Shown piece by piece: positions 1 to 8,497 of a stretch of 64,000 bases of DNA; positions within the stretch are counted from its first letter, which is position 1; each line of letters begins with the position of its first letter. Made by a program: the position numbers and the translations under genes. A model generated the notes under the pieces. The model ran no database searches. It was not told where the DNA came from and worked only from the letters and a program-made list of their open reading frames with translations. Source of the stretch: RFSX01 sp965248155 (lineage in GTDB: Bacteria; Bacteroidota; Bacteroidia; Chitinophagales; Saprospiraceae). Where the stretch lies: positions 1,922,001 through 1,986,000 of the forward strand of contig CBDFIO010000002.1 of assembly GCA_965248155.1 (NCBI GenBank), in the 5' to 3' direction.

Positions 1-527
1 CGTCTCTGCATTTCTCTTCTTAGAGAAGATCCTGCACCATCTGCACCTATAATTATTTTTGAGCTGACATCTATGGTTTTATTTCCATCTGGAGTTGAAA
101 AACTGATAAGGTGTTTGATCGAATTAACTCCTTTAGAATCATGTGAAAAATGGATGCTTAAATTTGAATAACTTTCTGCCTTATCCAGTAAAAGTGAATT
201 TAGTCCTGGCCTGGAGATGGAGTTAATCCACTCGTTTTCTCGACCACTGTATCTGTATAATTTTGGATCTGTATCATTATTCGAATGAATCATCCTGCCG
301 TGCATTGGAATAGCCAATTCCAATGCTTTCTCTTTCAGACCGACCATATCTAAGGCTTTAAGTCCTCGATTTGATAATGCAAGGTTTATTGACCTTCCAG
401 CACTAATATCTGTAGTACGCAGATCAGGTCTTTTTTCATATAAATCGACTTGATGACCCCGATCAGCTAATCGGATAGTCATAAGCGTTCCAGATAGTCC
501 TGCACCTATGATGACGATTTCTTTCAT
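1..527 (-). CDS. kmo: Kynurenine 3-monooxygenase, N-terminal part (runs off window)
   Basis: FAD-dependent hydroxylase converting L-kynurenine to 3-hydroxykynurenine. About 175 residues are visible from the ATG at 527. The N terminus has the Rossmann dinucleotide motif GAGLSG (residues 8-13). An arginine-rich ISAGRSINLALSNRG stretch follows, then SRPGLN, and finally IIGADGAGSSLRR, the typical GAD(G)A motif of flavin aromatic hydroxylases. The ISAGRSINLALS segment is characteristic of the KMO family. It is the last visible gene of the minus-strand kynurenine operon, one base after the kynureninase stop, so it is probably translationally coupled. The C-terminal part lies outside the window. Confidence 0.93.
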   Translation of the reverse strand, partial: MKEIVIIGAGLSGTLMTIRLADRGHQVDLYEKRPDLRTTDISAGRSINLALSNRGLKALDMVGLKEKALELAIPMHGRMIHSNNDTDPKLYRYSGRENEWINSISRPGLNSLLLDKAESYSNLSIHFSHDSKGVNSIKHLISFSTPDGNKTIDVSSKIIIGADGAGSSLRREMQR

Positions 528-528
528 A

Positions 529-1797
529 TTAATTTAAAGAATCTTTCAAAATAGAATAGAATTTATATACATCTTCAAAACTATTATACAATGGTACCGT
601 TGCAATTCTGATCACATCCGGTTCTCGCCAGTCTGCGATTACACCCTGCTCAGTTATCTGATCAAATATTGATTTATCAGCATCATTAATCTGAAGTGAT
701 ATTTGACATCCTCTTTCAGAGTAATTCACCGGTGTGATGACTTTTATTTTATGATGCTGCAATTTATCTAATAGTTGGAGGAGGTAATCTGTTAGTTTTC
801 GGGCTTTTTCATTGAGCTTTTTCATCCCAATCTCCTCGAATAATTCAAGGGAAGCACGCATCGATGCCATAGGTAAAATCGGAGGGTTACTTAATTGCCA
901 TCCTTCAGCTCCAGACATAGGATCAAAATCAGGACCCATCTTAAATCGTACTTCTTTGTTATGGCCCCACCATCCCTTAAATTTGGGGAGCTTATAATCG
1001 TAAGCATGTCTTTCATGGACAAATACTCCTGAAAGACTTCCAGGCCCGGAATTCAGATATTTATAAGAACACCAGGCTGCAAAATCAGGACCGTCATCGT
1101 GTAAGCTCAATTCTAAATTACCGGCAGCGTGTGCTAAATCAAAGCCTACTAAACAACCTTTTGCATGCGCAAGATTGGTTATCTCTTTTATAGGGTAGGA
1201 TTGACCGGTATAATAGTTTACTCCACCTATTAATACAAGTGCTATTTGATCTCCATAACGATCTAATGTTGCCTTGATATTTTCTGCAGAGACATACTCA
1301 TTATTATCTGGAATTAATTCAATAATTGCGTCATCTGGATTGTATCCATGATACTCAGCTTGTGATTCTACAGCATATCTATCTGAAGGGAAAGGACTGT
1401 ATTCTACTAATATTTTATACCTCTCAGGAGTTGGTCTGTAAAATGAAATCATCAAAAGGTGGAGATTAACTGTCAAACTATTCATTACGACAGTTTCTAT
1501 ATCTTTAGCGCCAACCACATTCGCCATCGAAGAAGTCAGAAACTCATGATATGGCATCCACGGATGACGGGCATGGATGTGTCCTTCAACACCCAATCTT
1601 GCCCAATCTTCCAATTCTTGATTGACATATAGTTGTGCTTTCTTTGGTTGTAAGCCTAAGGAGTTACCACATAAATAAATGAAATCTTGACCATTTTCAT
1701 TCTGAGGAAGATGAAATTGTTGACGATACAAATTCAATGGATCTTGAGTATCCATTTCCTGAGCATGCTGAATTGTATCGATTTGTGAACCACTCAT
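529..1797 (-). CDS. kynU: Kynureninase
   Basis: PLP enzyme cleaving 3-hydroxykynurenine (and kynurenine) to 3-hydroxyanthranilate (or anthranilate) plus alanine. At 422 aa it has the normal family length. Visible marks are YLCGNSLGLQP near residue 41, the PLP-pocket aspartate in GFDLAHAAGN (D220), and the Schiff-base lysine in WCSYKYLNSGPG (K246). GVFVHERH and the C-terminal REPDVIRIA segment are also kynureninase-like. It sits 3 bp after the ACMSD-type gene and 1 bp before kmo. The pairing with kmo suggests 3-hydroxykynurenine is the physiological substrate. Cytosolic, no signal peptide. Confidence 0.96.
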   Translation of the reverse strand: MSGSQIDTIQHAQEMDTQDPLNLYRQQFHLPQNENGQDFIYLCGNSLGLQPKKAQLYVNQELEDWARLGVEGHIHARHPWMPYHEFLTSSMANVVGAKDIETVVMNSLTVNLHLLMISFYRPTPERYKILVEYSPFPSDRYAVESQAEYHGYNPDDAIIELIPDNNEYVSAENIKATLDRYGDQIALVLIGGVNYYTGQSYPIKEITNLAHAKGCLVGFDLAHAAGNLELSLHDDGPDFAAWCSYKYLNSGPGSLSGVFVHERHAYDYKLPKFKGWWGHNKEVRFKMGPDFDPMSGAEGWQLSNPPILPMASMRASLELFEEIGMKKLNEKARKLTDYLLQLLDKLQHHKIKVITPVNYSERGCQISLQINDADKSIFDQITEQGVIADWREPDVIRIATVPLYNSFEDVYKFYSILKDSLN

Positions 1798-1800
1798 AAT

Positions 1801-2844
1801 TTAGGAATTCAATGAAGTGTTTAGCCAACGTCCAACATTACCTTTCCAGATTTCATTTTTTTCAGTGTCGGAAATAAATCCAAGTTGTAGAGCTTCATCG
1901 ATGACTTTTCCTGGATATGAATCTTCAACGCTATCCATCTCTCCCAAAGGGTAAGGGTTATCTAAACCAGCTACGACCTGAGAACTGGAAGCCCTGTCAA
2001 CGAGTAACCTAAAAGTCAAAACGTCATGGACGATACTGTCAAAAAAGATATTCTTTCCTAATACATTGCTTTCGGGAGAGATTGCATCCTGAAATAAATC
2101 AGGTCGTCCTTTAAAACCTTGAACACGTCTTCCATAGTTTGCCTGAGTGTACTGACTGCCGTGTGCAAAACAAATTCGGATATTGTTGAATTCCTGATCT
2201 AATCCTCTGGTAGTTATCATATGGTGAGCGTCAGCTGTTTGAGCACACATCCACACCAAGTGAAATCGCCAATATCGGTTTGCAAGCGGAATCATTTTTG
2301 GGGCATCATAGGGGTGGATTTGTATTGATAGTTTGTATTTGTCTGCTAATTGATATATCGGATCTACTTTTTCGTGTCCAATGCTCAGCCATTCCCCTTT
2401 TTTATTTAAAAAATGAGAAGGAAGACAAAGAACAGATAGGTTTAACTTATCAACGCATCTTTCAATTTCTTTCAATGCCGGAACAGTAAATGCAGGATTT
2501 ACTGTAAATCCTGCTGTAAATTTATCTTGATTTGTTGCCTGAGTATAAGCATTAAAATCATTTTGAAACCGAATTACGTCATAAGCTGTTGACTTGGAAT
2601 ATCCGTTGCAATAAAGTTGTGAAAGTGTAATTAATACTTCATGATCTATCTGGTGTTTTTCCATCCATTTCAATCTTCCTTTCAAAAAGTATGATTTATG
2701 ATCAATAGGTCTTGTCCAAGCCTTTTGATGCATGGATTTTTTGTCTTTTGAAATCCAAAAGATCTCCTTTTTCTTCATGAATTTTGGTATAGAAGAAGGT
2801 TCCGGCAACAAATGTGCATGAGCATTAATTCTGTTCATCTTCAA
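1801..2844 (-). CDS. 2-amino-3-carboxymuconate-6-semialdehyde decarboxylase (ACMSD-like amidohydrolase)
   Basis: Zinc amidohydrolase-2 family decarboxylase that would turn ACMS, the ring-opened product of 3-hydroxyanthranilate, into 2-aminomuconate semialdehyde. Metal ligands are visible: HAH at residues 9-11, a histidine in IQIHPYDAP, another in FAHGSQ, and an aspartate in GLDNPYP. Length (347 aa) fits ACMSD. Its start overlaps the end of the semialdehyde dehydrogenase gene by 4 bp. The flanking genes act immediately before and after this step, which is the strongest reason for choosing ACMSD over other amidohydrolase-2 members. The 3-hydroxyanthranilate dioxygenase that should feed it is not in the window. 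Confidence 0.87.
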   Translation of the reverse strand: MKMNRINAHAHLLPEPSSIPKFMKKKEIFWISKDKKSMHQKAWTRPIDHKSYFLKGRLKWMEKHQIDHEVLITLSQLYCNGYSKSTAYDVIRFQNDFNAYTQATNQDKFTAGFTVNPAFTVPALKEIERCVDKLNLSVLCLPSHFLNKKGEWLSIGHEKVDPIYQLADKYKLSIQIHPYDAPKMIPLANRYWRFHLVWMCAQTADAHHMITTRGLDQEFNNIRICFAHGSQYTQANYGRRVQGFKGRPDLFQDAISPESNVLGKNIFFDSIVHDVLTFRLLVDRASSSQVVAGLDNPYPLGEMDSVEDSYPGKVIDEALQLGFISDTEKNEIWKGNVGRWLNTSLNS

Positions 2845-4286
2845 TTATATTTTATGCATACATTTTTGGGTTCAGTAAAAAACCTTAGCACTTCTAATCC
2901 TCCTTCTCTTCCAACTCCAGAGTTCTTAGTTCCACCGAAAGGGGTTCTTAAGTCTCTAAGCAACCAGCAATTAATCCAAACTATCCCAGCTTCAATTTCT
3001 TGCGCCATTCGGTGCGCCCGGTTAAGGTCAGAAGTCCAGATCGTTGAAGAAAGGCCATATTCAACTGAATTTGCATAATGCAATACTTCTTCTTCGGTAT
3101 CAAAGGGCATTATTGTTACAACGGGTCCAAATATTTCTTCTTGATTGGTTCTGCAATTATAACCCAATCCTTCAATAATAGTTGGTTCCACGAACCAGCC
3201 ATCAGCACATCTTCCTTCCAATTTTTTTTGTTTTCCTCCACAAAGAATACGACCACCTTCCTCTTTTGCTAAGTCGACGTACATTAATATTTTTTCCATG
3301 TGGGCTTGAGAAACAATGGCACCCATTTTCACTTTTTCATTGGGATCACCAACAATGATTTTTTTGCTGAGTTCAACAAAATCATTTTTAAATTTTTCAT
3401 AGATTTTTGATTCCACAAATATTCTCGATCCACAAAGGCATATCTGCCCTTGATTTGAAAAAGAGGAATTAATAGTGGTTTTTAGCGTTTCATCATAATC
3501 ACAATCAGCAAAAATGATATTAGGATTTTTGCCTCCCAGTTCTAATGATAGTTTTTTGAATAGGGGAGCGGCTTGAGATGCAATAGTTGCTCCAGTTTTT
3601 GTTCCTCCTGTAAACGATATTGCCTTTACATCGGAATGTGTCGAAAGATGATGACCTGTTTTATGGCCCAGGCCATGCACTATATTTAATACCCCATCCG
3701 GAAGTCCGATTTCCTTGCATACTTCAGATAGCAAATAGGCTGTCATAGGGGTCACTTCGGAAGGTTTTGCGACAACAGTATTACCGCTTGCAAGGGCTGG
3801 GGCAATTTTCCAAGTAAAAAGATATAAGGGCAAATTCCAGGGTGAAATGCAAGCGACTACTCCAAGAGGATTTCTGAGTGTATAATTAATTGCATGTTTT
3901 CCCATGCTGTGGGATTCTGATGAAAAATGATTGATAGCTTCAGCAAAAAATTTGAAGTTTCGAATAGCTCTAGGTATATCAATTCTGCTTGCTAAACTCA
4001 ATGGTTTTCCATTATCTCGAGATTCAGCTTTCGCAAAATGATCAAGTTTGTCTTGAATTCCATTCGAAATCTTTATCAAATAATCTGAACGTTCTTCATT
4101 ACTTAAAGCAAACCATGCTGGGAAAGCTTTTTTGGCGGATGCTGTGGCTGATTCAATGTCAGCAATATCAGAATCAGGAATATGGCTGTATATCTCTCCT
4201 ACTGCAGGGTCATAGTTGTCTAAATATTTTCCACTTACTGGAGCAACATGTTTACCATCTATATAATTTAATATTTGAAACATCAA
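2841..4286 (-). CDS. 2-aminomuconate-6-semialdehyde dehydrogenase (ALDH family)
   Basis: NAD-dependent aldehyde dehydrogenase of 481 aa. The ALDH signatures are intact: SPWNLPL near 149, FTGGTKTG near 225, the general base in LELGGKNP (E249) and the nucleophile in GQICLCG (C283). Position between tryptophan dioxygenase and ACMSD genes, with 4-bp overlaps on both sides, points to oxidation of 2-aminomuconate semialdehyde to 2-aminomuconate. Substrate assignment comes from context. On sequence alone it could be any hydroxymuconic/aminomuconic semialdehyde dehydrogenase (AmnC, DmpC, ALDH8 group). Confidence 0.88.
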   Translation of the reverse strand: MMFQILNYIDGKHVAPVSGKYLDNYDPAVGEIYSHIPDSDIADIESATASAKKAFPAWFALSNEERSDYLIKISNGIQDKLDHFAKAESRDNGKPLSLASRIDIPRAIRNFKFFAEAINHFSSESHSMGKHAINYTLRNPLGVVACISPWNLPLYLFTWKIAPALASGNTVVAKPSEVTPMTAYLLSEVCKEIGLPDGVLNIVHGLGHKTGHHLSTHSDVKAISFTGGTKTGATIASQAAPLFKKLSLELGGKNPNIIFADCDYDETLKTTINSSFSNQGQICLCGSRIFVESKIYEKFKNDFVELSKKIIVGDPNEKVKMGAIVSQAHMEKILMYVDLAKEEGGRILCGGKQKKLEGRCADGWFVEPTIIEGLGYNCRTNQEEIFGPVVTIMPFDTEEEVLHYANSVEYGLSSTIWTSDLNRAHRMAQEIEAGIVWINCWLLRDLRTPFGGTKNSGVGREGGLEVLRFFTEPKNVCIKYN

Positions 4287-5368
4287 GCCAAAGTTGAAAA
4301 ATGAAAACCTAAAGATTGTTTAAGTTTATCTGGTAATTCAGGCAATTCTGATCGTGGAATTAACAGTGTAGAAATATTGTACAGATCACCAAAAATGCTG
4401 TGCTTTTCAGCAGTTTTTTTAAGGTAGTCATGACCTGAAGAACCACCGGTTCCCACTTTTTTACCGAGCATACGTAATACCATGTGGGCATGTCTGTATC
4501 GCCAGGTCGTTAATAATTGATCGATCTCAGTTAAAGATGAAAGGAAACGAAAAGGTTGGTGCAGAATGGGTTCATCCCGATACAAGTTAATAAGGAGAGC
4601 TGCAATCATAGCTTTGTAACTCAATATGACATTACCTTCTTCCTGCATTTTTTTATGATAGGTTTCATCAAGGACCATCGCGAAATAGCCGTCGGTATCA
4701 CCCAACATTTTGAGACGCATTTCCTTATATTTTTCAGAAAGGATATCTGTTTGTTCAATGGCCTCTTTTTCTTTGGCCAGCATATTTTTCACCGATATTT
4801 TATATTGACTTAAAAAGTCATAATCTTCAAAATTTAAAAATGGGGTCCTTTCCAGCCAATCATTAACGAGATTCAGTAACGATTTTTTAGATTCCAGTTC
4901 TGTAAGCATGTCTTTGTTCTTTTCATTAAAGACCTGCATATATGAGGTATGCCTTTTTTCACGTTTTAAACCAAGGATTAGCTCCATCTTTCGGAATTGT
5001 AGACTTTGAAATCCAGAAGCTGGGAAAAGATAATTTCTAAAATCCAGGAAGTCGAGTGGAGTCATAGTTTCCAGCACATTAATTTGCTGAATTAATAGCT
5101 TCAATATTTCAATAATTCGATCCAGTCTATGGACAGAGACGCTGATGTTTTTTTCATCTACGATATCTTTTTCAAAATACTGATTGATATCTTTTAATTC
5201 ATGATTGATTTGCTTAAACCAAAGTTCATATACCTGGTGAATGATGATAAAAAGCATTTCATCATGCGCTTCCTTTCCTTTAACTTCTACGCTTCTGAGG
5301 TTTTGAGCTGATAAAATCTTTTCAAGACCTAAATAATCTTTATAGTGAACTGCAGAGTACTTCGACAT
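4283..5368 (-). CDS. kynA: Tryptophan 2,3-dioxygenase
   Basis: Heme enzyme opening the tryptophan indole ring to N-formylkynurenine, the committed step of the pathway. The N-terminal DYLGLEKILSAQ, the FIIIHQVYELWFKQ helix, and RYRHAHMVLRMLGKK followed by GTGGSSGHDYL are hallmark TDO segments; the GTGGSSG loop closes over the substrate and the nearby His region includes the heme ligand. At 361 aa it is longer than many bacterial TDOs (about 280) and nearer the animal-type length. It starts 1 bp after the deaminase gene and overlaps the dehydrogenase start by 4 bp. No kynurenine formamidase gene is visible in the window. Confidence 0.95.
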   Translation of the reverse strand: MSKYSAVHYKDYLGLEKILSAQNLRSVEVKGKEAHDEMLFIIIHQVYELWFKQINHELKDINQYFEKDIVDEKNISVSVHRLDRIIEILKLLIQQINVLETMTPLDFLDFRNYLFPASGFQSLQFRKMELILGLKREKRHTSYMQVFNEKNKDMLTELESKKSLLNLVNDWLERTPFLNFEDYDFLSQYKISVKNMLAKEKEAIEQTDILSEKYKEMRLKMLGDTDGYFAMVLDETYHKKMQEEGNVILSYKAMIAALLINLYRDEPILHQPFRFLSSLTEIDQLLTTWRYRHAHMVLRMLGKKVGTGGSSGHDYLKKTAEKHSIFGDLYNISTLLIPRSELPELPDKLKQSLGFHFSTLA

Positions 5369-5369
5369 A

Positions 5370-5804
5370 TTAAACGGGTTTATAGGCGATGGCTTTAATT
5401 TCTATGAGAAGGTGTGGATGAGGCAATTGATGGACAGCAACTGTAGTTCTACAGGGACCATTATGATCAAAAAATTCTCCATAGACTTCGTTATATCCTC
5501 CAAAGTCATTCATATTAACGAGAAAACTACTTATATCTACGACATCTTCAATTCCTGATCCAGCTTCTTTGAGAATATCATTTATATTATTTAATACAGC
5601 ACGAGTTTGCTCTTTAATATCAAGTTTGGTCGTTCCCATTGAATCTACATCGGCACCGGCGATTGAATTATCGGCCCTTCGAGAGCTGGTTCCTGAAACA
5701 TATATGAAATCACCAACCCTGTTATAATGAGGGTATTTACCACGCGGAGTTGCTTTTCCGTCTATAAGTCCACTTTCATTGCTCAAATCATTAATTTTTT
5801 GCAA
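5370..5804 (-). CDS. 2-aminomuconate deaminase-type RidA family protein
   Basis: A 144-aa RidA/YjgF fold protein. It carries the conserved segments GDFIYVSGTSSRR, the central DVVDISSFLVNM strand and the C-terminal RTTVAVHQLPHPHLLIEIKAIAY, whose RTTV...E pattern lines the ligand pocket in this family. As first gene of the kynurenine operon it most likely deaminates 2-aminomuconate to 4-oxalocrotonate, as known for AmnD-type members. There is no ATG near the 5' end. The reading frame begins at a TTG at 5804, preceded by ATT codons, so the start is a rare codon and somewhat uncertain. Confidence 0.85.
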   Translation of the reverse strand: MQKINDLSNESGLIDGKATPRGKYPHYNRVGDFIYVSGTSSRRADNSIAGADVDSMGTTKLDIKEQTRAVLNNINDILKEAGSGIEDVVDISSFLVNMNDFGGYNEVYGEFFDHNGPCRTTVAVHQLPHPHLLIEIKAIAYKPV

Positions 5805-5862
5805 AATAATATTACAAAAATAATGTGGAGTTTGTCGATTCTTGCCTGCTTATTTCATAAAC

Positions 5863-5877
5863 ATAGATTAAATCTAT
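5863..5877. promoter_or_regulatory. 15-bp perfect palindrome, candidate operator of the kynurenine operon
   Basis: ATAGATT and AATCTAT form 7-bp perfect arms around one base, about 60 bp upstream of the first gene of the minus-strand operon. This is a reasonable distance for a repressor or activator site. No regulator gene lies next to it, so the binding protein is unknown. The palindrome is AT-rich and could be chance. Confidence 0.3.
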
Positions 5878-6030
5878 ACAAGGTGTTAAGGATTAGCTTT
5901 AGGTAGTTAAAAAACCAATAAAATTTCATTCTAATGTTACTTTATTCTGTTATAAAAGTCAGAATAGTAAAAGAAGTCAAGAACTAAGAAAACATAAAGA
6001 TTAGTCAAATAGGAATTGATCAGCATTACT

Positions 6031-6072
6031 TAAGGGACTCTGCAAATGTGTACGAGTCCCTTAGTTTTTTTT
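6031..6072 (+). terminator. Strong intrinsic terminator without an obvious upstream gene
   Basis: A perfect 10-bp stem (6031-6040 with 6054-6063, arms TAAGGGACTC/GAGTCCCTTA) has a 13-nt loop and is followed by G and eight T residues. That is a textbook rho-independent terminator on the plus strand. The nearest gene to the left (5370-5804) points the other way, so the terminator must end either a small RNA starting between about 5830 and 6030 or antisense transcription out of the kynurenine operon. It may instead be an attenuator in the leader of the gene at 6260. The rest of 5828-6259 shows only AT-rich spacer. Confidence 0.75.
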
Positions 6073-6259
6073 AAACTTTTCCCTTCAATAATATTCAATT
6101 TTTTGATTAGTCGTTATAAAGACCAAATGAGCAGGAATTGGATTCTTGCTACTTGCAAAATTATTTATTTTAGAATTTCAGATATTTTAGAGCTAATTTA
6201 CGACTCTTTTAGAATTGGACATTCTATCCAAATTAAATAATGCAAATAATACGTATCAT

Positions 6260-8440
6260 ATGAAAAGGGCTCTACTGCAATTAATATTTATATTCCTTTC
6301 AATTCAAATGATCGGCCAGATCGTGGTTGAAGAAAATTTTGAAAGTGGTAATATTCCTGTTGGGTGGGAGATTGAATCTTTGGCTACTGATGGAGGATGG
6401 AATTTTGGATCCAATCAAAGTCTTTCAAGCCAATTTTTTCAAATCCAAAATAATGGGTCGTCAGGAATTGCAGCTACAAATGATGATCAATGCAATTGTA
6501 ATAAATCAAATGACAGATTAATAACTCCATTATTAGACTTAACTGGAATGTCAGATCTGATACTGAAGTTTGATCTCTTTTATGGTGATAATTTTTATGT
6601 TGGTTTCCAGGAAGATGCAATAATAGAAGTTTCAAGCGATAAAATAAATTGGACAACAGTAGAAAGACTGGGCTCAACTAGTGGATGGACTTCCACTATT
6701 GTGGATATAAGTGAATTTGCAGATGATAATATTTATATTTCTTTCAGATACGCTGATAATGGAGGTTGGATGTTTGGATGTGCAGTGGATAATGTCAGTG
6801 TAGAAGTTCCAGCTACCTTAGACGCAGAATTAACTGAAACGACAACCCTTCCTTTTGGTGAAATTGGTAATGTAATTAATCTTGGAGGAACTGTATACAA
6901 TAATAGTATTACAGCAATCAACTCCTTGGACATATTATATAATATAGATGGGGCCAATGAAGTTAGCGAAACACTGTCAAATCTTGATATTGCTCCATAT
7001 ACATCTTATGATTTTGAATTATCTAACCCTTGGACCGCCACAGATGCAGGTGTTTTCTTAATTGAGTTGGCTATTAACCAAGTGAATGGAATGGATGATG
7101 AGGATTCTTCAAATAATGATTTATCATTTAATATCGAAATATTTGAGAAAATACAAAGACCTAATCTCATCAGAGACATTATGAATAGTACTCCTGAGGT
7201 TACAGTAGTAGCGACGTTTAGTGACCTTTTGGATCGACCAACAGATTTGGATTTCTTTCCAATCCTGGGCAAGGATGAACTTTGGGTGGTTAACCAAAGA
7301 ACTGAGACCAATGGCGGGAGTACAGTTACTATTTCAAATGCAAGTACAACACCTTCAGATATGTGGCAAAGAGTAGATGGAAATGCATGGCATTTTATGT
7401 CTTTACCATCAGGAATTGCTTTTAGTGAAGACAACTATAATTTCGCTACATCCCCAGGTGTCAGAGATGCGAATCATAATGGAGGAACTTTTACTGGGCC
7501 AACGCTATGGTCAAGTGATCCATTAATTTATGCACAACCTTCAGGAGGAAATGGAAGTCACCTTGATATGCTTCATAGTAGTCCATTTAGTATGGGAATA
7601 GCTCATGAAAAGGATAATGTATTTTGGGTTTATGACAACTTTAATAAAGATATTGTGCGCTACGATTTTGTTGAAGATCATGGGCCGGGTAATGATGATC
7701 ATAGTGATGCACAAATCTCAAGGTATAGGAATATAGGTATTGATGCTGACGGTAATATTCCAAGTCATATGATACTTGGTAAGGAGACTTCCTGGCTATA
7801 TTTTGTAGATAATGGTAATGATCGGGTTATGAGATTGGATATTAATTCAGGAAATGTAGCCAATACTTTGATGCCTTTCAATGAACCTCTAGCAGTTTAT
7901 AATCAAATAGCTGGTTATACTGTCGAAACCATAATTGATACAGGTCTTGTAAGAGCATGCGGTATAGAGATAATTGATGATTTATTATTGGTAGGAGATT
8001 ATGAAACAGGTGAAGTTATTGTATATGACATGAATGATGAGTTTGCTGAGATGGGGAGAATTGAAGCCAGTACTGAAGGATTAACCGGAATTAAAGTCGG
8101 GCCAGATGGAAGTTTATGGGCAACAAATAGAATCTCAAACCGATTGGTAAAAGTCCAGGTAGGAGAATCCACAAGTGTAGAAGATGATATTTTCTCAGAC
8201 CAAATATCTGTATATCCAAATCCTGCAACAGAGTTTTTAAACATTGAATTGAGTTCAGAATTAGTTGGTAAAAATGTAGTTATTAAATTAAAAGACTTGA
8301 CCGGGAAAGTAATATTTAACCAAACATTGGGCTCAAGAATTTTAAAGATTTTAACTAATACTTTAGCTAATGGGGTATACATTTTAGCATTCAATTCAGA
8401 GAATACAAAAACAGCAAAGAGAATCGTTATTCAGAAATAA
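6260..8440 (+). CDS. Secreted T9SS cargo protein with MAM-like and beta-propeller regions
   Basis: The start is taken at the ATG at 6260 because it gives a clean Sec signal peptide (MKRALLQLIFIFLSIQMIGQ). An upstream in-frame ATG at 6215 would add 15 hydrophilic residues. The first 180 residues resemble the jelly-roll choice-of-anchor/MAM type (ENFESGNIPVGWEIES, VDNVSVE). A CARDB-like segment follows, then NHL/SMP-like propeller repeats (DRVMRLDINSG, GPDGSLWATNR). The last 75 residues (SVYPNPATEFLNIEL to KRIVIQK) are a type A T9SS sorting domain, so the protein is exported and surface-anchored or released. Its exact function is unknown. It leads a plus-strand run with the next two genes. Confidence 0.85.
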   Translation: MKRALLQLIFIFLSIQMIGQIVVEENFESGNIPVGWEIESLATDGGWNFGSNQSLSSQFFQIQNNGSSGIAATNDDQCNCNKSNDRLITPLLDLTGMSDLILKFDLFYGDNFYVGFQEDAIIEVSSDKINWTTVERLGSTSGWTSTIVDISEFADDNIYISFRYADNGGWMFGCAVDNVSVEVPATLDAELTETTTLPFGEIGNVINLGGTVYNNSITAINSLDILYNIDGANEVSETLSNLDIAPYTSYDFELSNPWTATDAGVFLIELAINQVNGMDDEDSSNNDLSFNIEIFEKIQRPNLIRDIMNSTPEVTVVATFSDLLDRPTDLDFFPILGKDELWVVNQRTETNGGSTVTISNASTTPSDMWQRVDGNAWHFMSLPSGIAFSEDNYNFATSPGVRDANHNGGTFTGPTLWSSDPLIYAQPSGGNGSHLDMLHSSPFSMGIAHEKDNVFWVYDNFNKDIVRYDFVEDHGPGNDDHSDAQISRYRNIGIDADGNIPSHMILGKETSWLYFVDNGNDRVMRLDINSGNVANTLMPFNEPLAVYNQIAGYTVETIIDTGLVRACGIEIIDDLLLVGDYETGEVIVYDMNDEFAEMGRIEASTEGLTGIKVGPDGSLWATNRISNRLVKVQVGESTSVEDDIFSDQISVYPNPATEFLNIELSSELVGKNVVIKLKDLTGKVIFNQTLGSRILKILTNTLANGVYILAFNSENTKTAKRIVIQK

Positions 8441-8497
8441 GTATATTTCTTAATCGAAACATTCAAAACTGCAAGTCAGAATATTAGCCAATTATTT

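Noticed and set aside
5815..5822. TATTTTTG as a Bacteroidota -7 promoter element for the kynurenine operon
   Set aside because: It fits TAnnTTTG but lies only about 11 bp from the start codon and has no TTG-type -33 partner at the right spacing.
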